From NCBI GenBank assembly GCA_043746635.1, contig JAYTQQ010000191.1, forward strand, positions 1-60,777: 60,777 nt of DNA, read 5' to 3'. The position numbers were made by a program, and so were the translations under genes. This stretch comes from JAYTQQ01 sp043746635 (GTDB lineage Bacteria; Bdellovibrionota; Bdellovibrionia; Bdellovibrionales; JAMPXM01). Shown one piece after another: positions 50,883 to 59,842 of the stretch. The notes beneath the pieces were generated by a model. The model saw only the letters and a list, made by a program, of their open reading frames with translations. It was not told where the DNA came from and searched no databases. Within the stretch, counting starts at the first letter, position 1; the number at the start of each line of letters is the position of its first letter.

Positions 50883-51917
50883 ATGGTTCCCTTAGATCGC
50901 AAAAACTTAAAGATTGTTCAATTCAACCTCGAGAATTTCTTCGTTTACATGGATCACCCGATTCAAACGAGCTTGGACCAAATTTCTGAAACAGATTGGC
51001 AGAAGCAATCGATTTCGACTTTCGATAATAAATCGCTTCATGGTACTCGCGAAATTGCGAGATGTATTCGCGACATGAACGCTGATGTTTACGCGCTTTG
51101 TGAAGTCGGCGGAATTGAGTCGATTACGAACTTTGCCAAATATTTTCTGAACGAAGAGTACAAGGCTTTTTCAATCGAAGGAAATTCAGATCGTGGAATC
51201 GACCTTGCCTATCTGGTGAAATCGGATCTGCCGCTGAAGGTTGAGCTTCGAACTCATAAAGACCGCCCGATCGATTTTTTGTACCCACACGAACGTCAAA
51301 GTGTTTTGGGTGGATATTTGGATCCGAAGCATAGTTTGAAATTCTCTCGTGACGTATTAGAAATGAGACTTTTTCAAAAAGGCAAAGTAAACCCAGAGAT
51401 CGTGATACTGAATGTTCATCTCAAATCACAACTCGATAAAGATAACATCGACCCGCTCGGAAAAGATCGTCGCAAAGCCGAACTCGAAAAACTCCTCATT
51501 ATTTACGCAGAAATTTACGGAGAGTTTGAGAAAAAAGTGCCAGTTTTGATCGCCGGAGATTTCAACGGAATCGCTTCTAGTCAAACAACTGATGCCGAAT
51601 TCATAAGTCTTCACAAAAAGACGGCACTGAAAGATGTGTTCGACATTGCAAATATTTCGGCTGAGAAGCGGGTCACTCAGCTTCAATTTGCCCCATCCGG
51701 AAAATGTTGGAAGAAACAGTTCGATTATATTTTTGTATCTCCGAATCTGATAGACCTGGTGATTGCCGAAGAAACTTTGGTCTATCGATTTAAAGATGAA
51801 TTTGGAGTCGAAATGAATTTGCCTTCGACGCTGAATGAAAAAAGAAAGCTCGCGTCGGACCACTACCCAGTTATGACGTCAATCCGCACAGGCGTTGACA
51901 TTCCAGATTCCGAATGA
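50883..51917 (+). CDS. Endonuclease/exonuclease/phosphatase (EEP) family protein
   Basis: 344 aa, ATG with a short GAAAGGA upstream. EEP motifs in order: QFNLENFF (Asn), DVYALCEVGGIES (metal Glu), GIDLAYLV, ILNVHLKSQ, IAGDFNGIAS (Asp/Asn) and LASDHYPVM (catalytic His). No signal peptide. EEP members include nucleases, inositol polyphosphate phosphatases and sphingomyelinase-type enzymes; the substrate cannot be assigned. Confidence 0.86.
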   Translation: MVPLDRKNLKIVQFNLENFFVYMDHPIQTSLDQISETDWQKQSISTFDNKSLHGTREIARCIRDMNADVYALCEVGGIESITNFAKYFLNEEYKAFSIEGNSDRGIDLAYLVKSDLPLKVELRTHKDRPIDFLYPHERQSVLGGYLDPKHSLKFSRDVLEMRLFQKGKVNPEIVILNVHLKSQLDKDNIDPLGKDRRKAELEKLLIIYAEIYGEFEKKVPVLIAGDFNGIASSQTTDAEFISLHKKTALKDVFDIANISAEKRVTQLQFAPSGKCWKKQFDYIFVSPNLIDLVIAEETLVYRFKDEFGVEMNLPSTLNEKRKLASDHYPVMTSIRTGVDIPDSE

Positions 51918-51962
51918 TGAAGTTGAAGTGGTATTTATAACTTTTTAAAAAAGCAGGAAATG

Positions 51963-52208
51963 ATGTCAAGCGAAGACGCACTCAAAGCAGAAATCGAAAA
52001 ACTCAAAGCAGAAAACGAAAAATTAAAAAAGCCTTCTCGCGGAACTATTTCGATGAAAGTCAGCGAAAAGGGCGGACTCTCTGTTTATGGTCTCGGGCGT
52101 TTTCCGGTAACGCTTTATAAAGAGCAGTGGTCGAAACTTTTAGCCGTGAGTGATTCTATTTTAGAATTTATTGAAGCAAATAACGATCAACTTAAAACTA
52201 AAGAGTGA
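51963..52208 (+). CDS. Small coiled-coil protein of unknown function
   Basis: 81 aa from ATG 51963, which gives better spacing to AGGA than the ATG at 51960. N-terminal coiled coil (EDALKAEIEKLKAENEKLKK) then a compact domain with the memorable block GGLSVYGLGRFPVTLYKEQW, apparently widespread in deltaproteobacteria (from memory, not checked). Its stop TGA overlaps the GTG start of the phosphofructokinase gene, so the two are co-translated. Confidence 0.72.
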   Translation: MSSEDALKAEIEKLKAENEKLKKPSRGTISMKVSEKGGLSVYGLGRFPVTLYKEQWSKLLAVSDSILEFIEANNDQLKTKE

Positions 52209-53257
52209 AATCAAAAGTTTCTAATAAAAAACGTATCGCGGTTCTCACTGCGGGCGGCGATGCGCCAGGCCTGAACGGAATTATCGAAGCAAGCTGCCGA
52301 AGCTTGCTGATGGCCGGTTACGAAATCATTGGCGTATGCGATGGCTTCGAAGGAATATTTGAAGGGCGAACGAAGCCTATCAATTTCGAAACTCTTCGAG
52401 GTCTTCATTCCCAAGCGGGAACTTATCTCGGCAGCTCCAACCGCGCGACCGTTCGAAAACGTGAAAAAGAATTTGTTCAAAAATATAAAGCACTCAACGT
52501 TCGCGGACTTCTCGTCGCGGGCGGCGACGGAACTTTCAACTCTCTCTCTCTCGTCGCAAAAGATATTCCTTTGATTGGAGTTCCTAAAACGATCGACAAC
52601 GATTTATCGGGCACCGAAGTCACCTTTGGTTTTGATACTGCATGCGCGGTGGTGAGTGATTCAGTTGACGCTCTTCGGGCAACGGCCGATGCGCACAAAC
52701 GTGTGATCATCGTCGAAACCATGGGTCGAACTTCTGGCTGGATCGCTCTCGGCGGTGGACTCGCAGGTTACGCCGACGCGATTCTTATTCCTGAACGTCC
52801 TTACAATAAAAAGAAATTCTTAGAATTTTTGCGCCATCAACAAAATCGAGGCGCCCGCGGAATTCTCATCGTCGTCAGTGAAGGTGCTAAAGCCCAAGGC
52901 GAAAAAGCCCAAGTGGCATTCAAAGTAAAAGATAGTCCCGAAGCCGATCGTCTCGGTGGAATCGGACAGAGCCTCGCCCGTTGGATCGAAAAAGAAATCG
53001 CCTGGGAATCTCGTCATGTCGTGCTCGGTCATCTGCAGCGTGCACGACATCCGACAACGACAGATCGCTTTCTAACTCTCGCTATGGGGGTTGAAGTCGC
53101 ACGCCTCGTGCAAAAAGATCAGTGGGGATACGCAGCCGTCTACCGCGAGGGCCGCGTAACCAAAGCACCGCTAGGCGATCTCATGAAGGCCGCAAGGCTT
53201 GTCGATCCAAATCATCGATGGGTGAAACTCGCCCAAGCATTACAAATTTTCATTTAG
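52205..53257 (+). CDS. pfkA: 6-phosphofructokinase, group with ATP/PPi-mixed signature
   Basis: 350 aa starting with GTG overlapping the previous stop. Glycine-rich start LTAGGDAPGLNG, GGDGT (Gly109) and PKTIDNDLSGTE (Lys128; the usual ATP-type has Gly here), catalytic DND and MGRTSGWIAL. ATP-dependent PFKs normally carry GGDGS with PGTIDND; PPi-dependent PFKs carry GGDDT with PKTIDND. This protein combines the first half of one with the second of the other, as in the group often called X or III. Phosphoryl donor is uncertain. Confidence 0.9.
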   Translation: MKSKVSNKKRIAVLTAGGDAPGLNGIIEASCRSLLMAGYEIIGVCDGFEGIFEGRTKPINFETLRGLHSQAGTYLGSSNRATVRKREKEFVQKYKALNVRGLLVAGGDGTFNSLSLVAKDIPLIGVPKTIDNDLSGTEVTFGFDTACAVVSDSVDALRATADAHKRVIIVETMGRTSGWIALGGGLAGYADAILIPERPYNKKKFLEFLRHQQNRGARGILIVVSEGAKAQGEKAQVAFKVKDSPEADRLGGIGQSLARWIEKEIAWESRHVVLGHLQRARHPTTTDRFLTLAMGVEVARLVQKDQWGYAAVYREGRVTKAPLGDLMKAARLVDPNHRWVKLAQALQIFI

Positions 53258-53297
53258 ATCCTTTTCGGGCGTTGCTGGCGGAACGGACGGCACTCCC

Positions 53298-54041
53298 TTA
53301 CGGAATGGACAAGGTATCGTATAGATCTTCTGTTTCGCTCAGCAAAGTTCGGCCCCGTACCGCAAAAGTTGAGTCGCGCTTAGAAGAAAATCCCGGACGC
53401 ACGAGAACTTCAAAGCCCGAAGCTCTCAATGCGCGTTTCAAGACTCCGGTGCACGCATAAGTCGCGAATACGCAATCTGGTGCGCAAGCTTTTTTAAAAA
53501 ACTCTACCAGAAATTCTTCGGTCCAAAGTTCGGGAGAAGACTTCGAACTGAAGGCATCAAACAAGACGCAAGAAAATTTCTCAGTGAAGGCCGTTTTATC
53601 TGTCAAAGTTTCACGAAGCTGCACGAGAGATAAATATTTTTTTACGTTGGCGACCGAGCAACCGACAAGCTCCGCCGAAGATTTCAACGTTTGATCGTAG
53701 ACTTTTTGAAACTCCAAGGGAACGTCGTCATTTCGTACCCAGCTCGCAAAGTGATCCCGCAATCGCGAGTCGATCTCGAAACTTTCTGCCTGAAAATCTC
53801 GTAATAGAAGAGCTGAGAGCAAAATCTCGCAGTAGCCGAGGCCCAATCCTACAGAGAGGAATCGGGGAGCAAGCTCCCGCGTGATGACTTCACGAATTGC
53901 ATAGCCGTAAATGTAGTTTGTCTCTGAAAAAGCACCACGTAAACTATGCATGCACTCAGAGACCGTACTCGACTCAGGGTCGATAAAACGCATGGTGAAG
54001 CTGTCATCGTCGGTGACTTCGAACAAATACCAATCATTCAT
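53298..54041 (-). CDS. mnmD: MnmD-type tRNA 5-(aminomethyl)-2-thiouridine methyltransferase
   Basis: 247 aa from the ATG at 54041 (ATG 54071 is an alternative; a longer reading to 54188 would run under the divergent radical SAM gene). SAM fold with LSVGLGLGYCEILL, the MnmC N-terminal-domain block LFDAFSSKSSPELWTEEF, CTGVLKRALRASGFEV and GFSSKRDSTFAV. In E. coli this domain is fused to an FAD oxidase (MnmC1); here it stands alone, as in many bacteria that have MnmD. It finishes mnm5s2U34 synthesis in tRNA. Confidence 0.85.
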   Translation of the reverse strand: MNDWYLFEVTDDDSFTMRFIDPESSTVSECMHSLRGAFSETNYIYGYAIREVITRELAPRFLSVGLGLGYCEILLSALLLRDFQAESFEIDSRLRDHFASWVRNDDVPLEFQKVYDQTLKSSAELVGCSVANVKKYLSLVQLRETLTDKTAFTEKFSCVLFDAFSSKSSPELWTEEFLVEFFKKACAPDCVFATYACTGVLKRALRASGFEVLVRPGFSSKRDSTFAVRGRTLLSETEDLYDTLSIP

Positions 54042-54077
54042 AGACTTTTCATCAGAGTTGGGCGAAAGCATAAACCT

Positions 54078-55124
54078 ATGGAATCCCTCACAAACACAGC
54101 CGGACGTCACAATATCGCTCTCGGTATAGAACCCGCCGATTGGGATGACAAGCCATTTTTTCCGGTGAGTGTGGCGTACAAAAAACAATTTGGGTCGAAA
54201 GTTTTTAAGATCCCGGTTTCAATCGCCGAAGACTGTCCGAACCGACGCGGAATTGGCGGCATGCAGACCTGTATTTTTTGTGACGAGTGGGGATCGTTTG
54301 CCTATCCAGAAAATTCTGAGCTCGCACTCCGCGAACAAATTGTCGCCCATCGCGCGAAAGTTGCGAAGCGTTTTAATACCGAAAAATTTATCGTTTATTT
54401 TCAGGCCTACACTTCTACATTTACGAAACTGACAGAACTCCGAATGGGTTTTGATATCGCGCTCGAGAGTCCTGATGTTGTGGGGCTCACCGTCGGTACA
54501 CGGCCCGATTGTTTGTCTGAGGGAGTTCTCCGCACTTGGAAAGAGTACAGCGAAAAAACTTTCATGAGTGTCGAATTTGGAGTTCAAAGTTTCGACGACG
54601 ACCAATTGATCTGGATGCGCAGAGGTCACACGGCTTCGCAGTCGATCAAGGCGATCGAGCGGGTGGCAGCCGCTAGATCGATCGACATCGGCATTCATTT
54701 GATTTTTGGATTCACTGGTGAAACCGACAAACAAATTATCGAAACGGCGAAGCTCTGCAATAAGCTTCCGATCAGCAACGTGAAGCTTCATAATTTACAC
54801 ATTTTAAAAAATACGCCGCTTGAAAATCTTTATATTGAGAAAAAATTTGTACCGCTCGAGAAGCTTGAATATGCTCACCGGGTGGGCCTTTTTCTTGATT
54901 ATCTTTCTCCGAATATCGCAGTCCACCGATTGGTGGCTCTTGCTTCTCGTTGGGATGAACTCGTGGCTCCACCTTGGACACGCGATAAGATGCGCAGTTA
55001 TCAAGAGATCTTAGATTACTTAAGAACAAATGGTCACATGCAGGGCAAAATGGTTCCCGAAAAAGCAGTCGACGCCGTTGAGCGAGCCGCTATCGGCATT
55101 CCGTCCATTAGACTTCTTTCATGA
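54078..55124 (+). CDS. Radical SAM protein, YhcC-like
   Basis: 348 aa from ATG 54078; a reading from 53946 would lie under mnmD. Cluster ligands C53, C65 and C68 (EDCPNRRGIGGMQTCIFCDE), with the long CX11CX2C spacing of the YhcC/TIGR01212 group. Radical SAM barrel pieces follow (GLTVGTRPDCLSEGVL, SVEFGVQSFDDDQLI, IHLIFGFTGETDKQII). The substrate is unknown; YhcC-type proteins are suspected to act on RNA or on a metabolite. The gene and mnmD are divergent with their starts 36 bp apart. The last codons form one arm of a long inverted repeat. Confidence 0.88.
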   Translation: MESLTNTAGRHNIALGIEPADWDDKPFFPVSVAYKKQFGSKVFKIPVSIAEDCPNRRGIGGMQTCIFCDEWGSFAYPENSELALREQIVAHRAKVAKRFNTEKFIVYFQAYTSTFTKLTELRMGFDIALESPDVVGLTVGTRPDCLSEGVLRTWKEYSEKTFMSVEFGVQSFDDDQLIWMRRGHTASQSIKAIERVAAARSIDIGIHLIFGFTGETDKQIIETAKLCNKLPISNVKLHNLHILKNTPLENLYIEKKFVPLEKLEYAHRVGLFLDYLSPNIAVHRLVALASRWDELVAPPWTRDKMRSYQEILDYLRTNGHMQGKMVPEKAVDAVERAAIGIPSIRLLS

Positions 55125-55231
55125 CTTGTCGCGGTAAAAGCCTCGATAATGGCTCTAGCACAGTGCCTTCAATCCTTGTTCTCGAGCCATTCTCTTCATT
55201 TTTTCACGCGACAAGTCATGAAAGAAGTCTA
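55109..55231. repeat. Long perfect inverted repeat at the 3' end of the radical SAM gene
   Basis: Arms 55109-55133 and 55207-55231 are perfect reverse complements of 25 bases. The left arm contains the last five codons and stop of the radical SAM gene, so the right arm is an inverted copy of that gene's end. Inside, AATGGCTC (55148-55155) pairs with GAGCCATT (55184-55191) for a second stem. No T-run follows the right arm. It could be an RNA-stabilising 3' structure, a bidirectional terminator, or a scar of inverted duplication. Confidence 0.85.
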
Positions 55232-55354
55232 TTATAGGCCACCCTGAGTGACGTCTTTAGGCCTCTAAAATGTGTTTTTTTCCTAAGTCGCCATTTACCG
55301 GGAAGTCTCCGAAAATCCGTGTTATAAGCACCTATAACCAAGGAGAGCCTTTTT

Positions 55355-55687
55355 ATGAATAAACTATTAATTGCGGTGGGTCTTATGATCACTTCTGTCG
55401 GCTTTTCAAAAGCACAAGCACAATCCGTTGATATGAAAGCAGCGCCGGTGTGTGTTTTTGAGCAAATCAAAGAAGCTTCTGGCGATACGGGACCTTATTT
55501 TGTGATTTCTTGCGGTAGCGATGTTGTGTTCACTCACAAGGTTTCTTCATACGCGCAAGTTCAAGATAAAAATGCTTACAATGCCTATATGCAAAAAGCT
55601 CTCGTCACTATGATGGGCGACGATAAGAGTATTTCTTGTGAGCAATCAGATTCAGAGATCGCTCTCGTTATTGTCTGCAAAAGATAG
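55355..55687 (+). CDS. Small exported protein of unknown function
   Basis: 110 aa, strong SD AAGGAGAG. Signal peptide (LLIAVGLMITSVGFSKAQA), then a short domain with four cysteines (PVCVFEQ, ISCGSDV, ISCEQSD, VIVCKR), probably two disulphides. Ends before a strong terminator, so it is a single-gene unit. No family recognised. Confidence 0.75.
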   Translation: MNKLLIAVGLMITSVGFSKAQAQSVDMKAAPVCVFEQIKEASGDTGPYFVISCGSDVVFTHKVSSYAQVQDKNAYNAYMQKALVTMMGDDKSISCEQSDSEIALVIVCKR

Positions 55688-55713
55688 TTGCGAGTTCTTA
55701 AGGAATTTGAGAA

Positions 55714-55745
55714 AAGCCTGACATCAAAAGTGTCAGGCTTTTTTT
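55714..55745 (+). terminator. Strong intrinsic terminator
   Basis: AAGCCTGACA (55714-55723) pairs perfectly with TGTCAGGCTT (55731-55740), 7-nt loop, followed by TTTTT (55741-55745), 27 bases after the preceding stop. Confidence 0.9.
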
Positions 55746-55781
55746 ATTTCAGGAAATCAAATCTTGGATCGTTCGAGCTCG

Positions 55782-56912
55782 TTAAGAGGCAAGAAATTTC
55801 TTGATTTCAGCAATTTTGGAAATCGTGTCGGAGTAACCAATCTCGACGAGTTTGGCACAAAATTCAGGTTCGAAGAGCAGATAGCTCGTAATTTCTGATG
55901 ATTCGCGGCTTGAACCTAAACCGCCAAGGAGATAGCGAATGACCGGGGGCATTTGTTCGAACTGACCACTCGCGAGTAAACCTAAATCAACAGATGGCCT
56001 CAACCAAAATGTTTCAATTTTGCGAAGGCCAATAGAATGGTGTTTTGCATCGTCGACATTTGAAAGGGTGTGGTTCACGCGGTCGAGCCTTTCCATGTCG
56101 AGATCAATTGCGTCAAGGAGCAACGCATTCATAATGACACCGAGAACCCGCGCGATGGTAGGTTCGTAATCTATATCAATGGGAGGCGCTAGACTGTCAG
56201 GTCGTCTCACACTCACGACAAATATTTTTTCGGATCCTAAATGAATCGCGCTACTCACGGGCGCAGTATTTCTCACGCATCCATCTCCGAAAAATCGATT
56301 ACCAATTTGCACCGGAGGAAAAAACAATGGAATTGCGCTCGACCCCATCACGTGATCAACCGTGAGTTGCGTTTGTTCTCCTCTGCGGCGAAAACGTCCC
56401 CACATGGGAAGGTTGCGGGCAGCTTGAACGAAGCTAATGCTTGTCGCACTTGCATAGTCCATCGCGGTCACAGAAAGAGATTCGAGATGTCCTTCTTCTA
56501 GATTCTGAGCGATTTTTTCGAGCGAGATATTTTCGCCAATGAGTTTTTTAAGAGGAGTCGTATTGAGTAGCGACCTGGCCATTTTTTTATTCGTGAAAGA
56601 ACCAAAACTGGTATCGAGTACCCATTTTGCAGCAATTTTTCCGAGAGAGAATGCATCGGTCTTGTAAACATTTTCGGCATGGATATTCGACCAGAGATCG
56701 ACGAGTTTTTCAGATGCAATACGTGGATTTTCCCAATGGGAACCGAGAAAACTTGCGCTAATCGCACCGGCGCTCGCACCGGTAATGACCGAAATTTTTC
56801 TTTGCTCGGACTCTAAGATTTCGGAAATCGCCTTCATAACTCCAGCTTGGTAGGCGCCGCGAGCCCCTCCACCTGACAGAACGATTCCTAATTTTTTACG
56901 TGGATCGGTCAT
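55782..56912 (-). CDS. Patatin-like phospholipase
   Basis: 376 aa from ATG 56912; a longer reading to 56954 would overlap gcvP, which ends at 56918. Patatin signatures: oxyanion loop SGGGARGAYQAG, nucleophile Ser in GASAGAIS (GxSxG), and the dyad Asp in FGDGCVRNTAP (DG motif). No signal peptide; patatins of this class may be cytoplasmic or secreted by other routes. Hydrolyses acyl esters of phospholipids. In Bdellovibrio-like bacteria patatins have been linked to prey killing, but this is only a context idea here. Confidence 0.88.
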   Translation of the reverse strand: MTDPRKKLGIVLSGGGARGAYQAGVMKAISEILESEQRKISVITGASAGAISASFLGSHWENPRIASEKLVDLWSNIHAENVYKTDAFSLGKIAAKWVLDTSFGSFTNKKMARSLLNTTPLKKLIGENISLEKIAQNLEEGHLESLSVTAMDYASATSISFVQAARNLPMWGRFRRRGEQTQLTVDHVMGSSAIPLFFPPVQIGNRFFGDGCVRNTAPVSSAIHLGSEKIFVVSVRRPDSLAPPIDIDYEPTIARVLGVIMNALLLDAIDLDMERLDRVNHTLSNVDDAKHHSIGLRKIETFWLRPSVDLGLLASGQFEQMPPVIRYLLGGLGSSRESSEITSYLLFEPEFCAKLVEIGYSDTISKIAEIKKFLAS

Positions 56913-56917
56913 ACACT

Positions 56918-59827
56918 CTAGTGTTGATAATTCTCTACCGGAAGACAAGAACAAACCAGATTGCGATCTCCGTATGGATTATTCACGCGAGCGACTGTTG
57001 GCCAGAATTTATTTTCTCTTAACCACGCAAGCGGAAAACTTGCGGTCTCCCTGGTATAAGGTCGGTCCCACAGAGTACCCATCACATCTTGTTGTGTATG
57101 CGGTGCGCGCTTCAGTGGATTATTAAGCTTATCCATTTTACCATTTTCAATCATGCGAATTTCTTCGCGAATTTGAATCATGGCATCGCAGTAGCGATCG
57201 AGTTCAGTTTTTGATTCACTCTCGGTTGGTTCGAGCATAAGTGTTCCGGTCACGGGCCAAGACATCGTTGGCGCGTGAAATCCATAATCCATCAAACGTT
57301 TTGCAACGTCTTCGGCTTCGATGCCGAAAACTTTGAGTGGACGAAGATCGAGGATGCATTCGTGCGCAACAAAACCTTTTTTACCTTTATATAAAATCGG
57401 ATAGTGCGGACGCAGACGTTCGGCCATGTAGTTAGCGTTTAAAATCGCAACTTGAGTTGCCTTTCTCAATCCCTCAGCGCCCATCATTTTAATGTAGGCC
57501 CAAGAGATACACAGAATCGAACTACTTCCGAACGGAGCACTCGACACTCTTTGCGCGAGAGGTTTTAGAGCGTGATAATTTTTGGTTGTCGTCGGCAAAA
57601 ATTCAACGAGATGTTGTCTCACGCCGATCGGGCCGACGCCGGGGCCGCCTCCTCCGTGTGGAATACAAAAGGTTTTATGCAAATTCAAATGACAGACATC
57701 TGGACCAAATTCGCCGGGTCGGCAGAGGCCCACGAGCGCATTGAAGTTTGCGCCGTCCATGTAGACTTGTCCGCCGTTTTTGTGAATGGTATCGCAAATG
57801 TCTTTGATGCCTTCTTCGAAAACTCCGTGAGTCGAAGGATAGGTAATCATAAGTGCAGCTAGATTTTTCGAGTGCTCCTCAGCTTTTGAAGTAAGATCTG
57901 CAACGTCTACGTTTCCGTCGTTGTCGCAAGCGACGATGACGACCTGCATGCCGGCCATGACGGCACTCGCAGGATTTGTTCCGTGAGCGGAACTTGGAAT
58001 CAAGCAAATATTGCGGTGAGTATCACCCCGGCCTAAATGGTATTTACGAATCGCTAAGAGTCCCGCGTACTCACCTTGGGAGCCCGCATTCGGTTGAATG
58101 CTGACACCTGCAAATCCCGTGATTTCGATGAGCATCTTTTCGAGTTCTCCGATGAGCCCTTGGTAACCAAGCGTTTGGTCAGAGGGCGCAAACGGATGCA
58201 TGTTTGAAAACTCGGGCCACGTCACCGGAATCATCTCGGCCGTGGCATTCAATTTCATCGTGCAACTCCCTAGCGGAATCATCGAATGAGCGAGAGACAG
58301 ATCCTTACCTTGAAGTTTAAAGATGTAACGAAGCATTTCTGTTTCAGAATGATACAAATTAAATACCGGATGCGTGAGGAAGCTTGATTTACGCATCAAT
58401 TTCTCAGGAATTTGATCTAAAGTCTTGGCTTCGACCTCGCTAAAGTGAAGCTTCGTCGCAACACTCTTGGCGCTGGCCATGACTTTCCAGAGTTTTTCGA
58501 GTTGTTGCGGAGTCGTCGTTTCGTCGAAGCTTAAGCCGAAAAGGGTTTTATCGCCAAATGCGGCGCCAAAATCCCACCTGAGATTAAACTGGTTCTGGTC
58601 GCTCAACGATTTTAATTTTGCGGCGGTCGCCGCGTCGATTTCAAACGTTAAGGTATCAAAATAAGAATGATTGAGAAGCTTAAAGCCAAGGGTTTTCATT
58701 CCCCCCGCGAAAGTCGCCGTCAAACGATGAGTTCTGCGTGCGATCTTCGTAATTCCCTCAGGGCCGTGATAAACGGCGTACATTCCAGCGATGACCGCCA
58801 GTAAAACCTGCGCCGTACAAATATTGCTCGTCGCTTTTTCACGACGAATATGTTGCTCACGAGTCTGGAGTGCCAGTCGCATCGCCGGGTTATTGTTCGC
58901 GTCGATAGAAACACCAATGATTCTTCCGGGCATAGAGCGTTTCAATTCATCTTTCGTGGCGAGGTAGGCCGCGTGAGGCCCACCAAATCCCATTGGGACT
59001 CCAAATCTCTGAGTCGACCCAACTGCGACGTCGACGCCCAATTCTCCCGGAGGAGTGAGAAGACTGAGTGCTAAAATATCACAAGCAGCGATGACCGCGA
59101 TTTTTTGGTCATGAGCTTTTTTAATAAAGTCGGCATAATTAAAGATTTCGCCGCTCGAAGAAGGATACTGAATCAAGCAAGAGAAAAACTTTTCTGAAAA
59201 ATCGAATTTTTCAAAATCCCCGATAACGACTTCAATGCCGAGGGCTTCGCAACGAGTTTGAAGAACTTCGAGAGTTTGCGGATGACAGTCATGAGAGGCG
59301 AAAATGCTTTTCGCGGTTTTCTTAGGCGAATGGGAGTAACAAAGGTGCATCGCTTCGGCGGCGGCAGTGCCTTCATCAAGAAGTGAAGCATTCGCCATGG
59401 GCAAGCCGGTCAGATCAATGACCATACTTTGAAAATTAAGCAGTGCTTCGAGTCGGCCTTGAGAAATTTCGGCCTGGTAAGGCGTGTAAGCCGTATACCA
59501 ACCTGGATTCTCTAAAATATTTCGTAAGATCACGAGAGGCGTCAGCGTGCCATAGTAACCTGCTCCGATATAAGATTGGTAAACCTTATTTTGAGAAGCG
59601 TAGGCCCTCGCTTCGACAAGCATTTCTTGCTCGCTCATCGCAGGTTTTAGATCCAGAGATTTTTGGCTGAGAATTCTTTGTGGAACCGTTTTTTCGACGA
59701 GTTCATCCAGAGACTTCAGACTGAGAATTTTGAGCTCAGCCGTGATATCTTTAGAATTCGGTCCAATATGTCTATGTATAAATTCGTCGTGCGACTCTAA
59801 TTTCGAAAAATTCATTTTTTCAGACAT
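56918..59827 (-). CDS. gcvP: Glycine dehydrogenase (decarboxylating), P-protein of the glycine cleavage system
   Basis: 969 aa, the fused form containing both halves. Start ATG 59827 with AAGGGG upstream. N-terminal HDEFIHRHIGPNSKDI, internal MIPLGSCTMKLNATAEM, and the PLP Lys in LNLHKTFCIPHGGGGPGVGP. The enzyme decarboxylates glycine and transfers the aminomethyl group to GcvH. gcvT and gcvH are not next to it, unlike in many genomes. Confidence 0.96.
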   Translation of the reverse strand: MSEKMNFSKLESHDEFIHRHIGPNSKDITAELKILSLKSLDELVEKTVPQRILSQKSLDLKPAMSEQEMLVEARAYASQNKVYQSYIGAGYYGTLTPLVILRNILENPGWYTAYTPYQAEISQGRLEALLNFQSMVIDLTGLPMANASLLDEGTAAAEAMHLCYSHSPKKTAKSIFASHDCHPQTLEVLQTRCEALGIEVVIGDFEKFDFSEKFFSCLIQYPSSSGEIFNYADFIKKAHDQKIAVIAACDILALSLLTPPGELGVDVAVGSTQRFGVPMGFGGPHAAYLATKDELKRSMPGRIIGVSIDANNNPAMRLALQTREQHIRREKATSNICTAQVLLAVIAGMYAVYHGPEGITKIARRTHRLTATFAGGMKTLGFKLLNHSYFDTLTFEIDAATAAKLKSLSDQNQFNLRWDFGAAFGDKTLFGLSFDETTTPQQLEKLWKVMASAKSVATKLHFSEVEAKTLDQIPEKLMRKSSFLTHPVFNLYHSETEMLRYIFKLQGKDLSLAHSMIPLGSCTMKLNATAEMIPVTWPEFSNMHPFAPSDQTLGYQGLIGELEKMLIEITGFAGVSIQPNAGSQGEYAGLLAIRKYHLGRGDTHRNICLIPSSAHGTNPASAVMAGMQVVIVACDNDGNVDVADLTSKAEEHSKNLAALMITYPSTHGVFEEGIKDICDTIHKNGGQVYMDGANFNALVGLCRPGEFGPDVCHLNLHKTFCIPHGGGGPGVGPIGVRQHLVEFLPTTTKNYHALKPLAQRVSSAPFGSSSILCISWAYIKMMGAEGLRKATQVAILNANYMAERLRPHYPILYKGKKGFVAHECILDLRPLKVFGIEAEDVAKRLMDYGFHAPTMSWPVTGTLMLEPTESESKTELDRYCDAMIQIREEIRMIENGKMDKLNNPLKRAPHTQQDVMGTLWDRPYTRETASFPLAWLRENKFWPTVARVNNPYGDRNLVCSCLPVENYQH

Positions 59828-59842
59828 CGCTTATGCCCCTTT

